64,000 bases of DNA from Caldimicrobium sp964493015. GTDB taxonomy: Bacteria > Desulfobacterota > Thermodesulfobacteria > Thermodesulfobacteriales > Thermodesulfobacteriaceae. Below the pieces are notes generated by a model that saw only the letters and a list, made by a program, of their open reading frames with translations, did not search any database and was not told the DNA's origin. Both the position numbers and the translations under genes were made by a program. The DNA lies in NCBI GenBank assembly GCA_964493015.1, contig CAZBLU010000004.1, forward strand, positions 1 to 64,000. The letters are read 5' to 3'. This document shows positions 44,142-53,260 of this stretch, piece after piece. Each line of letters opens with the position of its first letter. The first letter of the stretch is position 1.

Positions 44142-45368
44142 ATGGGCAGACCACATATTTACCTCTTTGGCCTTGGCTTTAAACCCTTTACTTCTGAAGA
44201 GGAGGTCCTTTTAAAGAAAGTTTCTCGTATATATCTCTTTCCTAAAACCTTAGAAATTCTTAAGGAAAACCCCCTCTATAGCTCCCTCTATGAGGAGATC
44301 TCATATAAAATAGAAAAGCTTAAAAACCTTGAGGATTTAAAAGAAATTTTAGCCCGCAATGAAAGGGAGATAGCCCTGCTTGCAAGTGGTGATCCCCTCT
44401 TTTTTGGTCTTGCCGAGACCTTAGTGAGGCTCCTCCCCAAGGAAGATTTCACTATTTACCCAGATCTCTCAACATTACAGATCCTCTCTGCAAGACTAAA
44501 AATCCCTTTTTACAAGATAAAACCCCTCTCCTTTCATGGAAGGCCTCTCGCAAAGGAGGTCTTTTTTCGGGAAGTTCAAGAAAATCCCTATCTTTTTGTC
44601 TTTACTGATCCTAAGAATTCACCCCAACTTATGGCTAAGCTTTTGTTTGAGGCAGGCTTTGAGGGTCTTAGTCTCTATATTGGCGAGAGATTGGGAACAC
44701 CTGAGGAAAGAATTTATGGCTATTCTGTTAGAGAGGTTATCTCCTTAGATTTTAAAGAGCCCAATGTGCTCTTGATAGAAAATCCAAATTGGGGTTTAAG
44801 TCCTATTTTAGGATTAACTACTGAGGAAATTGGCCATAAGAGCGGTCTCATTACCAAAGATGAAGTAAGAGCCATAGTTCTTCACAAGCTTAGGCCTCCT
44901 AAAAGGGGAGTTATTTGGGATATCGGGGCTGGCTCTGGCTCAGTAAGTCTTGAGCTTGCCCGGCTCTCCCGTGATCTAAAGGTTTTTGCCATTGAGAAGG
45001 AACCCTCCCAGCTAAGCCTTCTTTGGGAGAATAAAAGTAAATTTAATCTTCCTAATCTGGAGATAGTGGCAGGAGAGGCTCCCTTTGTTCTTAGTGAGCT
45101 TCCTAAGCCTCAAAGGGTCTTTCTGGGAGGAAGTGGAGGAAGATTAGAAGAAATCTTTGAATTTTTAAAGGGGATCCCTGAGCTTGAGATAATTGTAGCC
45201 ACCTTTGTGCTTATGAAAAACTTAGAGGTAGCAAGAACTATCCTTGAAAGAGAGTATTCTATATCAATCTCTCAAATTCAGGTCAATACAACTAAAGCTC
45301 TTGGTGCAGATTTCTATTTAAAAGCAGAAAATCCAGTTTTTATCTTACAAGCTAAACGCTTAAGATAA
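44142..45368 (+). CDS. cbiET: CbiE-CbiT fusion: precorrin-6B/7 C5,15-methyltransferase and decarboxylase
   Basis: A 408-residue fusion equivalent to CobL. Residues 1 to about 215 are CbiE (tetrapyrrole methylase fold: LLASGDPLFFGLAETL, and GRPLAKEV). Residues about 220-408 are CbiT, a class I SAM methyltransferase with WDIGAGSGSVSLELARL near 258 and FLGGSGG. Together they methylate C5 and C15 and decarboxylate the C12 acetate side chain. It is the last gene of this transcript; 387 bp without a recognised gene follow. Confidence 0.94.
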   Translation: MGRPHIYLFGLGFKPFTSEEEVLLKKVSRIYLFPKTLEILKENPLYSSLYEEISYKIEKLKNLEDLKEILARNEREIALLASGDPLFFGLAETLVRLLPKEDFTIYPDLSTLQILSARLKIPFYKIKPLSFHGRPLAKEVFFREVQENPYLFVFTDPKNSPQLMAKLLFEAGFEGLSLYIGERLGTPEERIYGYSVREVISLDFKEPNVLLIENPNWGLSPILGLTTEEIGHKSGLITKDEVRAIVLHKLRPPKRGVIWDIGAGSGSVSLELARLSRDLKVFAIEKEPSQLSLLWENKSKFNLPNLEIVAGEAPFVLSELPKPQRVFLGGSGGRLEEIFEFLKGIPELEIIVATFVLMKNLEVARTILEREYSISISQIQVNTTKALGADFYLKAENPVFILQAKRLR

Positions 45369-45685
45369 GAATATTTATTAGAAAAATTTTTAGGCCTTCA
45401 ACATCATATTTGGGCATAAAGCTCATCCTCTTGTTTTTTAGAATAAGTCTATTTACTATAGTTTCAATAGCTCTTTCTGAGAGATCTTCTAAGTAATCAG
45501 TTAGTAAGTCCATATCCTTAACGATTAGCGAAGAGTATCTTTCTCTGGTTAACGATCTTTAATTGAGCCTCAATAGGGAGAAGTGCAAGGGCACAATGTC
45601 ACAGGAATAAGATAACACACTTTGGAGTTCATTAACTCTAAAAGAGTAAAGCCTTTACCTTTCAGAAGACCTTAAGCTTTATGGC
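45369..45685. other. Intergenic region between cbiET and the flagellin promoter, with several short inverted repeats
   Basis: No gene is recognised here. The stretch contains small perfect inverted repeats: ATTGAG-C-CTCAAT (45562-45574), ACTCT-AAA-AGAGT (45635-45647) and GTAAAG-C-CTTTAC (45646-45658). A minus-strand ORF of 53 codons (45352-45513) is open, but it overlaps cbiET and resembles nothing I know. The repeats lie upstream of the sigma28 promoter and so are not part of the flagellin mRNA; they could be regulator sites. Confidence 0.5.
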
Positions 45686-45712
45686 TAAAGTTTTTAAAGG
45701 AGCTTCCGATAA
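45686..45712 (+). promoter_or_regulatory. Sigma28 (FliA) promoter of the flagellin gene
   Basis: TAAAGTTT (45686-45693), an 11-base spacer, then TCCGATAA (45705-45712), an almost exact match to the flagellar consensus TAAAGTTT-N11-GCCGATAA. It lies 43 bases before the fliC ATG. This implies late-class control by FliA and its anti-sigma factor FlgM, encoded elsewhere. Confidence 0.9.
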
Positions 45713-45755
45713 ATATATACAAAAGAAAAAGAAAAAAACTTAAGGAGGTGCAGCC

Positions 45756-47237
45756 ATGGCAGTCAAAATTAATTTTAACGAAGCAGCAGCCCAAACTCAT
45801 ACGGCGCTCATTCGTAATGAGCGTGCTATGAACAAGAGCCTGCTTAGAATGTCCACGGGTATGAGAATTCTTAATGCGGCAGATGACTCTGCTGGTCTAT
45901 TCATTGCTGACATGCTTGGAACTGTTGCTAAAGCCTATGACCAAGGAAACAGAAATATCCAGACAGGTATTTCAGCCCTTCAGATTGCTGAGGCTTCAGC
46001 AGCTCAGATTTTTGACAAACTTCAGGAGATCTATGTAAGGGCCCAGAACGCAGCTAACGACATCAATGACCCAATAGCTCGTCAGGCCTTGCAACAGGAG
46101 ATAAGAAATTTCGTAGAGGCTATTCAGAAGATCGGTACTGATACAGAATATAACGGTATCAAGTTATTAGATGGAACTTATAAAGACAAATATATCCACT
46201 ATGGTGCCAGACTTGAACAAACTGTCTATATAAGTATCTCTGATGTTCGTGCACAAAATCTTGGAGCGCACATAACTTTACTTCCAGGAAGTGTCGGTTC
46301 TGCAACAGGGGCTCTTCCTTCAAATACTAACTATGTATCGTCAAGTAATGTGACAGCAAGTGTTGGAGGAAGAGTTATAAATGCAACTATTCAAAATGGC
46401 ACTAATTATATTTATGATGCTGGTTATGTGGCAGAACAGATAAATAGAAACTTGGGAGATATTGGTTTTGTAGCTAAAGCTGTTAATATAAGTATAGGAA
46501 ATAAGTATACGGCATTAGCAGACATTTCAACCTCTGCCACGGTCACCTTCTTTGTAGGTGATAAATCTTTTAATTTTACTGCAGATACTACAATAACCTT
46601 AGATCAGCTTGTAGAAAAAATTAATCGTGCTGCAGCTACAGCTCAAGCTGATCTGTCTGCAAGTGTAAGTGATGGAAGACTTGTCTTAACCTCTTCAAAA
46701 GGGTATACTATAGGTGTTCAAGTTGCTTTGTCTGGAACAACCGCTGGCACGATAAATCTTGATCAATTAATTCAAAGTGCATCCTCACAAACCAGTACTA
46801 CAGCGCATGCTATTAAGGTGGGAAGGCTTTATATTGCAAATGATAGAGACTTCAAGATAAGCGGATTGAGTGCTACGCAGTTTGGAACTGCCGAAATTGG
46901 AAGTAATACTAATTCCGAGTTTAAAAATCTTTACTCTATAGATGTTACTACGAATATAGGAGCAGAAGTTGCTCTCCTTACTACGCAAATTGCTCAGAGA
47001 ACAGTTGATTCAGTTCGTGCTCAAATTGGTGCTACTATGAATAACCTCCAGTCCATCTTTGATTCCCAGAAGGTTGCCTATGACAACACCAAAGAGGCAG
47101 AATCTGTAATTAGAAATACTGACTATGCCAAGGAAATGGCTGATTTTACTACCTACCAGATCCGCATGCAGGCAACTATTGCTATGCTTGCCCAAGCCAA
47201 CACCCTTCCTCAGCTTGTCCTACAACTAATGAGGTAA
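45756..47237 (+). CDS. fliC: Flagellin
   Basis: A 493-residue flagellin, the filament subunit exported through the flagellar channel. The conserved D0/D1 ends are clear: N-terminal RNERAMNKSLLRMSTGMRI with LNAADDSAGLFIADML, and C-terminal RAQIGATMNNLQSIFDSQ with a final AQANTLPQLVLQLMR. The middle (about residues 180-390) is variable, Ser/Thr/Ala-rich, and includes a flagellin-insertion-like motif (FFVGDKSFNFTADTTITLDQLVEKIN). A strong AAGGAGG lies before the ATG. It is monocistronic: a sigma28 promoter upstream and a 12-bp hairpin terminator downstream. GT9 and methyltransferase segments converge on it and may modify it. Confidence 0.96.
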   Translation: MAVKINFNEAAAQTHTALIRNERAMNKSLLRMSTGMRILNAADDSAGLFIADMLGTVAKAYDQGNRNIQTGISALQIAEASAAQIFDKLQEIYVRAQNAANDINDPIARQALQQEIRNFVEAIQKIGTDTEYNGIKLLDGTYKDKYIHYGARLEQTVYISISDVRAQNLGAHITLLPGSVGSATGALPSNTNYVSSSNVTASVGGRVINATIQNGTNYIYDAGYVAEQINRNLGDIGFVAKAVNISIGNKYTALADISTSATVTFFVGDKSFNFTADTTITLDQLVEKINRAAATAQADLSASVSDGRLVLTSSKGYTIGVQVALSGTTAGTINLDQLIQSASSQTSTTAHAIKVGRLYIANDRDFKISGLSATQFGTAEIGSNTNSEFKNLYSIDVTTNIGAEVALLTTQIAQRTVDSVRAQIGATMNNLQSIFDSQKVAYDNTKEAESVIRNTDYAKEMADFTTYQIRMQATIAMLAQANTLPQLVLQLMR

Positions 47238-47260
47238 TATAGTTCCTTTAAGCCTCTAAG

Positions 47261-47300
47261 AAAGGGTCCCTTGGGTCCAACCCCTAAGGGACCCTTTTTT
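47261..47300. terminator. Rho-independent terminator between fliC and the convergent methyltransferase
   Basis: A perfect 12-bp stem, AAAGGGTCCCTT (47261-47272) and AAGGGACCCTTT (47286-47297), with a 13-base loop and a following T-run. It ends fliC transcription; the A-rich left flank may also serve the opposite strand. Confidence 0.88.
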
Positions 47301-47312
47301 ATCTTTTTGGCT

Positions 47313-47966
47313 TTATCTCCTATCATCCCTCCACATAATATCCACGGCTGAAATGGCAATAGCCTCCCTTAAAATTTTTTCCCAATTTAAGCCACTTTTT
47401 CCCTTAACCCCTATGGCAAATTGGAAATTCCCAAGAAGTCTTGCATTCACATAGAGGGGATTTAGCTGACTAAGGATGATTTGGGCTACCATGTTGCCCG
47501 GCAAATTTAACACCTGATTATTCTCTAAATGAATGGAGACACCTTTAGGGGTAATTCCCTCAAGGACTGTCCCTGTCAGCAAGGGCTCTGTGAAAATAAC
47601 TACCTCTTCAAATCCAGCTAATTTGAGCCCATAAAAGAGGGTCCATGGTTTGAAGCGATTCAGATGATGGGGAGGATAATCATTATGCCACCACTTGTAT
47701 TTTTGATGACCCTTAGCTAAATTTTCAAACTTAAAATAGGGTGGGCAGCTAAGGATGACAAAACCTTTCTCCTCTAATAAATCATAAATACCTTTCAAAA
47801 ATTTTAAAGGCTCCTCTACATGCTCAATCACCTCAAAGGCGGTAATTACTTTGTAAGGTCCTTTAAACTCTTGAGGCAACTCCTCAAAGGTTAGTGCTTT
47901 AGCTATTTTTAAACCATACTTTTTCTTTCCAAGTTCAACGGCTGTCTTACTTGCCTCCATACCATA
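47313..47966 (-). CDS. Class I SAM-dependent methyltransferase, C-terminal part (cut by assembly gap)
   Basis: The frame is open from the edge of the N gap (47966) and encodes YGMEASKTAVELGKKKYGLK, so the first internal ATG at 47960 is not the true start. This is the second part of a Rossmann methyltransferase: VITAFEVIEHVEEPLKFLKG and FVILSCPPYFKFENLA follow the pattern of the Methyltransf_23 group acting on small molecules or glycans. The missing SAM-binding part is in the gap. The ORF on the other side of the gap ends with a CPLC zinc-ribbon-like start typical of such methyltransferases, so both pieces are probably one GT9-methyltransferase fusion gene. Convergence on fliC suggests a role in flagellin glycan modification (inference). 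Confidence 0.75.
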   Translation of the reverse strand, partial: YGMEASKTAVELGKKKYGLKIAKALTFEELPQEFKGPYKVITAFEVIEHVEEPLKFLKGIYDLLEEKGFVILSCPPYFKFENLAKGHQKYKWWHNDYPPHHLNRFKPWTLFYGLKLAGFEEVVIFTEPLLTGTVLEGITPKGVSIHLENNQVLNLPGNMVAQIILSQLNPLYVNARLLGNFQFAIGVKGKSGLNWEKILREAIAISAVDIMWRDDRR

Positions 47967-48066
47967 NNNNNNNNNNNNNNNNNNNNNNNNNNNNNNNNNN
48001 NNNNNNNNNNNNNNNNNNNNNNNNNNNNNNNNNNNNNNNNNNNNNNNNNNNNNNNNNNNNNNNNNN
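47967..48066. other. Assembly gap of 100 N
   Basis: Exactly 100 undetermined bases, the usual placeholder for a gap of unknown length. It splits the methyltransferase/GT9 locus, so no frame comparison across it is meaningful. Confidence 0.99.
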
Positions 48067-49260
48067 TCTATGCTGATTTATTACCTCAAAGAGATTAAAT
48101 GTGCCAGAATATTGACAGAGGGGACAATTTTTTGGCTTGGGATAGTCCCTTTCACAGGCAAGCTCTGCGTCCTTTAGAGCAAGATAGACAACCTCTGAAG
48201 GGATGCTTTCAAGACAGGGGCTATAAAATTTCCCTTCAAGTTTAGCTTCTGGACAGGGCTCGCTTAAAGCGTGTATTCCACAGGGAGCTTTACAGGTTTT
48301 TCCCGTGTAGCTTGGTCTTAGGGGTATAACTGTAGGGTATGTCTCTGAGCGTAGAGAAGGCTCAATGGGTCCACTAAGGAGAACTGTAGGTTTCTTTAGC
48401 CCCCCTGCAATATGGAGAGTGGCTGTATCAGCGGTGATTACTGCTGAAGAGAGATAAACGGCTGCTATGAGATATCTTATATCCTTCATTAAATAAGAAA
48501 GATTAGCAGCCCTTATCCCATACACCTCAAGGGCAACCTCAACTGTTATATCCTCCTCTGGAAGACTACAGATTACAGGCACATACTCCTCCCAGACCTT
48601 TTCCTCAATCTCTTTGATAAGTTTTGGGGGAAGCGTGCGATGGATAGAGGAGGCAAGATAATGGAAAAGCAGAATCTTATCTTTGCCTGACAATTTTTTG
48701 ACTTCTTCAAAATAGGGCTTTAGCTCTACTAAAACAGCTTGGTCCACATATATGTCAGGAGTTTCATCCTCAGCAAAGTAGAGCTTAAATTTCCAGAGAA
48801 ACCATTTAACCATGTTGAGATAATCAAAGCCAGGGGTATTCACCATCTCTACTGCCTTAATCATGTAATTTGCTTTGACTACCTCTTTTACAGGAGTAGG
48901 ATGGGGAAGGAGTTTATCAATGTAGGGGAGATTTTCAAGCACTGGCCTTGCCCTACCAGAGACCGCAACCCAAAGCCTACACTCTGGATAGCGCCTCTTT
49001 ATCTCCCTTAGAGCGACAGTTGAGCAGAGCACATCTCCAATTGCCCCTTGCATAAACACAAAGAGGGTTTTTCCATTTAAGGGTTCTCCATCATAAAAGG
49101 GAGGAAGGGCTGAAGAGGTCTCCATAAAGGCTTGCTTGACTTGAGGGGGAAGTAATTCAAAGACATCATTGGCAAAGAGAAGCTTGTTTCCAGGTTTTAA
49201 ATCAAAATGATAACCATTAAAGTCAAAGGACACAACTGCTCGTGCCTCCACAGTTTTCAT
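48067..49260 (-). CDS. Glycosyltransferase family 9 protein, 3' end lost in assembly gap (likely fused to methyltransferase)
   Basis: About 398 visible residues of a GT9 (heptosyltransferase-like) enzyme. GKTLFVFMQGAIGDVLCSTVALREIKRRYP is the acceptor-domain motif, and ITADTATLHIAGGLKKPTVLLSGPIEPS the donor-binding motif. A Cys-rich stretch (CKAPCGIH, then CPEAK) resembles GT9 enzymes of flagellar glycosylation loci. The final visible residues contain CPLCQYSGTF, which looks like the start of a second, zinc-binding methyltransferase domain. The start at 49260 is chosen because AAGGAGG lies 8 bases before it; an ATG 12 codons earlier has no such site. It probably glycosylates flagellin or an envelope glycan; the target is inferred from position only. 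Confidence 0.82.
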
Positions 49261-49477
49261 AGCTCTCTCCTCCTTAGGTTTTATCTTAGAGATCATTATT
49301 CAAATTCTATTCCTGTATTGGATATGATAAAATTAGGCAATAGCTGCAAAGATTACAGGTTTCCGTAAACATCATGCTGTAGCCTACAAAAGATATCAAA
49401 TAAAGAGGCTCTCTCATTGTTTTTTGGTTAGAAGGTGGTAGATTAAGGTTTATAAAAAACTTTTAATGGAGAGGCTT

Positions 49478-50191
49478 ATGCTTGAGCCTATCAAAGCCTT
49501 TAAGAAGCCTGTCTTGCTTGAGGTAGAAAAACACCTTGGCTTAGGTGTAAAAAGGCCAGAGAACTATGCCTTTGCCCAAGAGGTTGAGGTTGTGCCCCTT
49601 ACCTTTTCAGAGCTACTTCCCATCTCTATGTATTACCCAGTAGTGTTTGGTATCGCAGAGGGAAAAATCATATATCCCTTTGCTGTATTGGGGTTTAGGG
49701 GCAAAAACATTTACTTAAATGAGGAGGGGCATTTCAAAGTCCCCGAGATTCCTAAGATTATAAAACATTATCCCTTTGGGGTAATCCGTGAGACAGAAGA
49801 GAACAGGGAAGACTGGTTGATTTTGATAGATGAAGCGTGTCTGAGTGAAGATGCTGAGGAAAAGCTCTTTGAAGCCAATGGAGAGGAAAGTGAGTTTATG
49901 AAAAAAATAAAGGAAGAGCTTACAGAACTTGCTCTTGACTTTGCAAAGGCCTATCAATATGCCCAAGAATTAGCTGATTTGAGGCTGCTTAAGCTTCTTC
50001 CAGAATTTGTGGTCAACACGAAGTTAGGCATTCATCGTTTTAAAAATATCCTTATTGGTGACGCTGAGGCTTTAAAAAATATCTCTCCTGAGCGACTTTA
50101 CTATCTTAACACTTCTGGCTATTTACCAATTCTTTATTCTATCTATCTTAGCGTAAGAAATTTTGTCCTCTTTGATTTCCTGATTTGCTAA
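49478..50191 (+). CDS. SapC-family protein
   Basis: A protein of about 237 residues with the SapC pattern (PF07277): FAQEVEVVPLTFSELLPISMYYPVVF near residue 30, AVLGFRGKNIYLN, and a later FAKAYQYAQELADLRLLKLL segment. SapC was named from the surface-array protein locus of Campylobacter; the molecular function is not established. There is no signal peptide. Two ATGs are in frame, 49466 and 49478; the second is preceded by GGAGAGG and preferred, though the spacing is short. It starts a plus-strand run with topA 6 bp downstream. Proximity to flagellin and GT9 may hint at a surface role. Confidence 0.8.
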   Translation: MLEPIKAFKKPVLLEVEKHLGLGVKRPENYAFAQEVEVVPLTFSELLPISMYYPVVFGIAEGKIIYPFAVLGFRGKNIYLNEEGHFKVPEIPKIIKHYPFGVIRETEENREDWLILIDEACLSEDAEEKLFEANGEESEFMKKIKEELTELALDFAKAYQYAQELADLRLLKLLPEFVVNTKLGIHRFKNILIGDAEALKNISPERLYYLNTSGYLPILYSIYLSVRNFVLFDFLIC

Positions 50192-50197
50192 GCCTTT

Positions 50198-51844
50198 ATG
50201 AAAAGGCTTTTTTTAGTGGAATCCCCTACAAAGATCAAGACCTTAAAGAAGATCTTAGAAAAGCAAGTAGAGCAGTTTACCTTTTTAGCCACCTTAGGCC
50301 ATATCAAAGATTTGCCAACCAACAACCTCGGGATTGATCTCAATTCCTTTGAGCCCAAACTTATTTTCTTACCATCAAAACTTAAGCTTCTGCATAAAAT
50401 TAAAAAAATTCTTCCTCAAATTGAAGAGGTATTCTTAGCTACAGATCCAGACCGAGAGGGAGAAGCCATAAGCATGCATCTCTATGAATACCTTAGAGGA
50501 AAAAAGAAAAGTCTCGTTTTCAAGAGGCTTGAATTGAGGGAAATTACTCCCCATGGCTTAAAAGAAGCCCTCAAGAAAACAAGAGAAATTGATAAAAATC
50601 TCTACCAGTCTTGGAAAGCAAGAAGAGTGCTTGACAGACTGATTGGCTATTTGGTATCACCTAAACTATCGCAAAGCTTTAGGCAAAACCTATCTGCTGG
50701 TAGAGTCCAAAGCCCTGCCCTAAAACTAATTGTCGATAGGGAGAGAGAAATAGAAAACTTTGTTCCCCAGAAAAGTTTTTCTCTAAGTGTAGCTCTCTCT
50801 GGTGCTAATAATGAGATTTATATTTTTGAGCTTTTTTCAAAAAATAAACTATTTAGAACTAAAACTAAAGAAGAATTATTAACTTTTTTTGTAAACTTTT
50901 TGAGTCAAAGGGAAGTCACAATTTTTGACCTTATAGAAAAGGTAGTAAAGAAGCTACCACCCCAACCTCTTAAAACAAGCACCTTAATAGAACTTGGCGA
51001 GAGGCTATTAAATCTACAACCTAAGGAGACTATGTTCATTGCTCAGGGCTTATACGAAAAGGGTTACATAACTTATATGCGCACTGATTCTGTAAGGGTA
51101 AGTCCCTTAGCTAAGAATATGGCAAGGAAGTTTATTGAAAAAGTTTTTGGTAGCACCTATGTGGGAGGGGAGCGACGGTTAAAAGTTAAAGGAAGGATTC
51201 AGGATGCCCACGAGTGTATTCGTCCCACCAATTTAGAGACAGATTTGCGAGGGTTGAGCTCTAATGAGAGGGCCCTATACGGAGTGATTCACACCTACTT
51301 CCTTGCTTCTCAAATGAAAGAGGCCCTTTTTAGGGAGAGAAAATTTATAGCTAAATCTGAGGGACTACCTCAAGGTTTCACTCTTCAGCTGAAGGAGAGG
51401 GTAATGTTATTTGATGGTTTTCTTAAGGTGTTAAAAGAAAAGGAGCTTTCTTCCCAAAGTTATCCCCTTTATGTTGGATGCAAGCTTAGAGTTTGTGGTT
51501 ATGAAATAAAGGAGCATGAGAGCAAACCTCCTGAGAGGTATACACCTCAGAGCCTTATCAAAAAACTTGAAGCCCTTGGGATCGGCAGACCCTCTACTTA
51601 TCCAATTATTATTGACATCCTCCTAAAGAGGGGATATGTTGTCTTAGAAGGCAGATGGTTAAAACCAACCGAGCTCGGTAAAAAAGTTTGTGACTACTTA
51701 AGTCAGGAATTTTGCTGCCTTATGGAGTATTCACTCACCTCTGAGTTAGAAAATGCCCTTGATACCTTGGCCCAAGGCCAAGCTAATTATCAGTTAATAA
51801 TTAAAAAATATTACAATCTTCTTAAGGAGTACCTCACCAAATGA
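50198..51844 (+). CDS. topA: DNA topoisomerase I, type IA, compact form
   Basis: A 548-residue type IA topoisomerase that relaxes negative supercoils by single-strand passage. The Toprim domain shows LFLVESPTKIKTL with Glu8, and DPDREGE at 83-89. The catalytic Tyr293 is in YITYMRTDSVRVSP. SAGRVQSPALKLIVDRE and RPSTYPIIIDILLKRGYV are further family motifs. The usual 700-900-residue bacterial enzyme has C-terminal zinc fingers; these are missing here, and the stop is immediately followed by cbiL through an ATGA overlap. It may be the main topoisomerase or a second, specialised copy; the window cannot tell. Confidence 0.93.
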   Translation: MKRLFLVESPTKIKTLKKILEKQVEQFTFLATLGHIKDLPTNNLGIDLNSFEPKLIFLPSKLKLLHKIKKILPQIEEVFLATDPDREGEAISMHLYEYLRGKKKSLVFKRLELREITPHGLKEALKKTREIDKNLYQSWKARRVLDRLIGYLVSPKLSQSFRQNLSAGRVQSPALKLIVDREREIENFVPQKSFSLSVALSGANNEIYIFELFSKNKLFRTKTKEELLTFFVNFLSQREVTIFDLIEKVVKKLPPQPLKTSTLIELGERLLNLQPKETMFIAQGLYEKGYITYMRTDSVRVSPLAKNMARKFIEKVFGSTYVGGERRLKVKGRIQDAHECIRPTNLETDLRGLSSNERALYGVIHTYFLASQMKEALFRERKFIAKSEGLPQGFTLQLKERVMLFDGFLKVLKEKELSSQSYPLYVGCKLRVCGYEIKEHESKPPERYTPQSLIKKLEALGIGRPSTYPIIIDILLKRGYVVLEGRWLKPTELGKKVCDYLSQEFCCLMEYSLTSELENALDTLAQGQANYQLIIKKYYNLLKEYLTK

Positions 51845-52518
51845 AACTTTATGTAGTTGGAGTAGGACCTGGGGATCCTCAATTAGTAAGTTTGAAGGGC
51901 TTAAAGGTCTTAGAGGATACAAAGACTATTTTCTATCCCACAGGTGGGAGAGAAACCCTTGCCCTATCTATTATTAAAGAGTTAATTCCTTTAGAAGAGA
52001 AAACTCTTATTCCCCTCCATTTTCCCATGAAAAAAGGGGACTTAACTGATACCTGGGCTGAGCTTGCTCAAATTATATATGAAACCTTAAGCAGGGTAGG
52101 GGAGGGGGTCTTTATCACTTTGGGTGATCCAGCCTTCTATTGCACCTTTTATTATTTGAAGCCCTTTCTTTTGAATAAAGGCTTAGCCCTTGAAATTATC
52201 CCTGGCATAAGTTCCTTTTCCGCAGCCTCAGCAAAATTTGGCTTACCACTCACCCTTGGGGAAGAAGAGGTCCTTATAGCCCCAGCTGAAAAAGTTCTCT
52301 CAGCCCCTGAAAAATATATGCACTTTAAAAACCTTGTCTTTATGAAGCCACATAAATTTTTTTCCCAAATTGTAGATTTTGCCAAAAAAAATGGTTATAA
52401 AGGAGTTGTAGCTCAAAGAGTAGGTCAGAAAGAGGAAAACCTATGGTTTAACCTGGATGACCTTTCAGCTAACCAACTTGACTATTTCACCTTGATCATA
52501 CTCAAAAGGGATGAATAA
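51841..52518 (+). CDS. cbiL: Cobalt-precorrin-2 C20-methyltransferase
   Basis: A 225-residue tetrapyrrole methylase. The start LYVVGVGPGDPQLVSLKGLKVL, FITLGDPAFYCTFYYL and the IIPGISSFSAASAKFGLPL segment fit CbiL/CobI, which adds the C20 methyl group to cobalt-precorrin-2, the first methylation after cobalt insertion by CbiX. It overlaps topA by 4 bp and cbiF by 8 bp. CbiL is the shortest in this fold set here, but its length is normal for anaerobic CbiL. Confidence 0.92.
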   Translation: MKLYVVGVGPGDPQLVSLKGLKVLEDTKTIFYPTGGRETLALSIIKELIPLEEKTLIPLHFPMKKGDLTDTWAELAQIIYETLSRVGEGVFITLGDPAFYCTFYYLKPFLLNKGLALEIIPGISSFSAASAKFGLPLTLGEEEVLIAPAEKVLSAPEKYMHFKNLVFMKPHKFFSQIVDFAKKNGYKGVVAQRVGQKEENLWFNLDDLSANQLDYFTLIILKRDE

Positions 52519-53260
52519 GGTATACTTTATTGGAATTGGACCAGGTGCCCCAGATTTGTTAACTTTAAGGGCTCTAAATCTTATTAGAAAGGCAGATCTC
52601 ATTATCTATCCAGGAAGTCTTATCAATATGGATATGCTTACCTTCTTAAAAAAGGAAAATCCTTTAGCAAGGTTTATTGATGCCTATGGTAAGGACTTAG
52701 AGGAAATCCTTGAGGAAATGGAAAGGGCCTTAAAAGCAGGTAAGCTTCCTATAAGATTGGTAAGCGGTGATCCTGCTATCTTCTCTTCCATAATGGAACA
52801 TATAGAAAGATTGAGGGAAAGGGGCTATGACTATGAAATTGTTCCAGGTATCTCTTCAGGCCTTGCCGCTGCTGCTTCCCTTGGCCTTGAATTTACCTAT
52901 CCTGAACTTTCTAACACCGTCATCTTTACCCGTCTTGCAGGCAAGACTGGAGGAGCAACAGAAGAGGAAATTCTTAACTTTGCTGAGACTAACTCAACCC
53001 TCGTCTTCTTTTTAAGCTCTTCCCTTGTAGAAGAGCTCACAAATCTCTTACTAAAAGTCCTCCCTAAAGATACAAGGGTAGCTATTCTTCATCGTCTAAC
53101 CCATAGCGGAGAAAAAATAATCCTCACTACCCTTAAAGAACTTCCCCAAAAGATGAAAGAAGAAAAGATCACCAAAACAGCCCTTATAGTCCTTGGTAAA
53201 ATCTTGAACCTATTAGATAAAAATTATTACAGGAGATCAAAACTTTATGATAGAAAATAG
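52511..53260 (+). CDS. cbiF: Cobalt-precorrin-4 C11-methyltransferase
   Basis: A 249-residue tetrapyrrole methylase of CbiF/CobM type. Diagnostic parts are VYFIGIGPGAPDLLTLRALNLI, the DLIIYPGSLIN stretch, LVSGDPAIFSSIMEHIERL, and TYPELSNTVIFTRLAGKT. It methylates C11 before ring contraction products are processed by CbiG. Both ends overlap neighbours (8 bp with cbiL, 14 bp with cbiGH). Confidence 0.94.
   Translation: MNKVYFIGIGPGAPDLLTLRALNLIRKADLIIYPGSLINMDMLTFLKKENPLARFIDAYGKDLEEILEEMERALKAGKLPIRLVSGDPAIFSSIMEHIERLRERGYDYEIVPGISSGLAAAASLGLEFTYPELSNTVIFTRLAGKTGGATEEEILNFAETNSTLVFFLSSSLVEELTNLLLKVLPKDTRVAILHRLTHSGEKIILTTLKELPQKMKEEKITKTALIVLGKILNLLDKNYYRRSKLYDRK

Noticed and set aside
45352..45513. 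Minus-strand 53-codon ORF beginning MDLLTDYLEDLSE
   Set aside because: It overlaps cbiET, has no convincing ribosome site and resembles no family I know; not supported as a gene.
45756..47237. Five N-X-S/T sequons in the variable part of flagellin as targets of the STT3 enzyme
   Set aside because: Bacterial flagellin leaves through the flagellar channel and does not meet the periplasmic face of the membrane where STT3 acts; Ser/Thr/Asn richness alone makes sequons likely.
47947..49296. Single open frame reading from GT9 through the N run to a short WYGGK end
   Set aside because: The 100 N are a placeholder of unknown true length, so the frame across it has no meaning; the coding frame right of the gap is the methyltransferase frame.
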